Position numbers and translations under genes: made by a program. The notes under the pieces were generated by a model, which saw only the letters and a program-made list of their open reading frames with translations, had not been told where the DNA came from and did no database searches. A stretch of DNA of 40,436 nucleotides from NCBI GenBank assembly GCA_017450885.1, contig JAFSSR010000043.1:1-40436 (forward strand), written 5' to 3'. Positions 40,250-40,436 of this stretch are shown here, one piece after another. Source of the DNA: Clostridia bacterium. GTDB lineage: Bacteria > Bacillota > Clostridia > Oscillospirales > CAG-272. Every line of letters begins with the position of its first letter. The stretch's first letter is position 1.

Positions 40250-40276
40250 CCCGCCCGCGGGATCGCCGCGGGCGGG
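40250..40276. terminator. G+C-rich hairpin after the last gene
   Basis: Perfect 11-bp arms CCCGCCCGCGG and CCGCGGGCGGG around GATCG. No T run follows, so termination strength is uncertain. Confidence 0.55.
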
Positions 40277-40289
40277 TATCGAACACCGC

Positions 40290-40400
40290 GGACGTCCTCG
40301 CAATGAAGGCGTTCGGACAGGGAAAGATATTAAGTGCGCCGGATTAACAAAGCGCACCCGGCTTCGTAGGGCGGGGTTTTAACCCCACCGCCCAAGCAGA
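40290..40400. repeat. Intergenic repeat remnants at the right edge
   Basis: TCCTCGCAATGA (40295-40306) is an inverted 12-base match to the element at 11411. A hairpin GGGCGGGGTT-TT-AACCCC-x-CCGCCC follows at about 40369-40393. No gene is visible to the end of the window. Confidence 0.5.
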
Positions 40401-40436
40401 CGATCAGCGCGATCGAAAGATCCGTGCGCTGCACGC

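Overview
The window looks like chromosomal DNA of a moderately high-GC, anaerobic, Gram-positive Firmicute of the class Clostridia, probably an uncultured gut Oscillospiraceae or Christensenellales-type organism. This rests on the gene set: ylxM-ffh-rpsP-khpA, short HisG with HisZ, class III ribonucleotide reductase with its radical SAM activase, an SLH protein, a clostripain-like peptidase and DUF1836. Many -35/17 bp/-10 sigma-A promoters also fit. The taxonomic call is inference. No rRNA, tRNA, CRISPR array, phage, integrase or intact insertion sequence was seen.

Layout. 1-2084 (+): a partial D,D-carboxypeptidase and peptidase T, ending at a shared terminator. 2176-6278 (-): an SLH surface protein, then the SRP/ribosome operon ylxM-ffh-rpsP-khpA. 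6392-11120: sugar and amino-sugar genes, namely fructokinase and ROK glucokinase (-), and divergent nagA with an unusual ROK-like protein (+). 11121-11781: a gene-poor mosaic of short repeats. 11782-19204 (+): a compact histidine operon hisZGDCBHAF-IE, mostly with 4-base overlaps. 19275-20251 (-): two small lipoproteins. 20339-23662 (-): trxB and nrdD, the latter carrying a C-terminal redoxin domain, behind a promoter covered by a pair of NrdR-like boxes. 23938-28462 (-): a GT2-GtrA glycosyltransferase, a phosphodiester glycosidase-family protein, a frameshifted membrane protein and nrdG. 28752-31362 (+): htpG and a TPM-domain protein. 31454-34936: a cytoplasmic pectinacetylesterase-family protein (-) and a membrane-anchored clostripain-like peptidase (+), from overlapping divergent promoters. 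35023-37403 (-): ccdA, a TlpA-like lipoprotein and tcdA. 37608-40230 (+): DUF1836, an SPFH protein and two small membrane proteins.

The most unusual feature is in tcdA. Four near-identical 90-bp tandem units (30 residues each) are inserted in frame between the ThiF core and the conserved C-terminal segment. The second point of interest is the thiol-redox wiring: trxB directly follows an nrdD that carries its own CPNC redoxin domain, which suggests a thioredoxin reductase to redoxin to NrdD electron path. Other points are the palindrome-rich ylxM leader, the hairpin at the nrdD start site, and the extra N-terminal domain on the ROK-like partner of nagA.

Most functional calls rest on motif recognition by eye; no database search was run.
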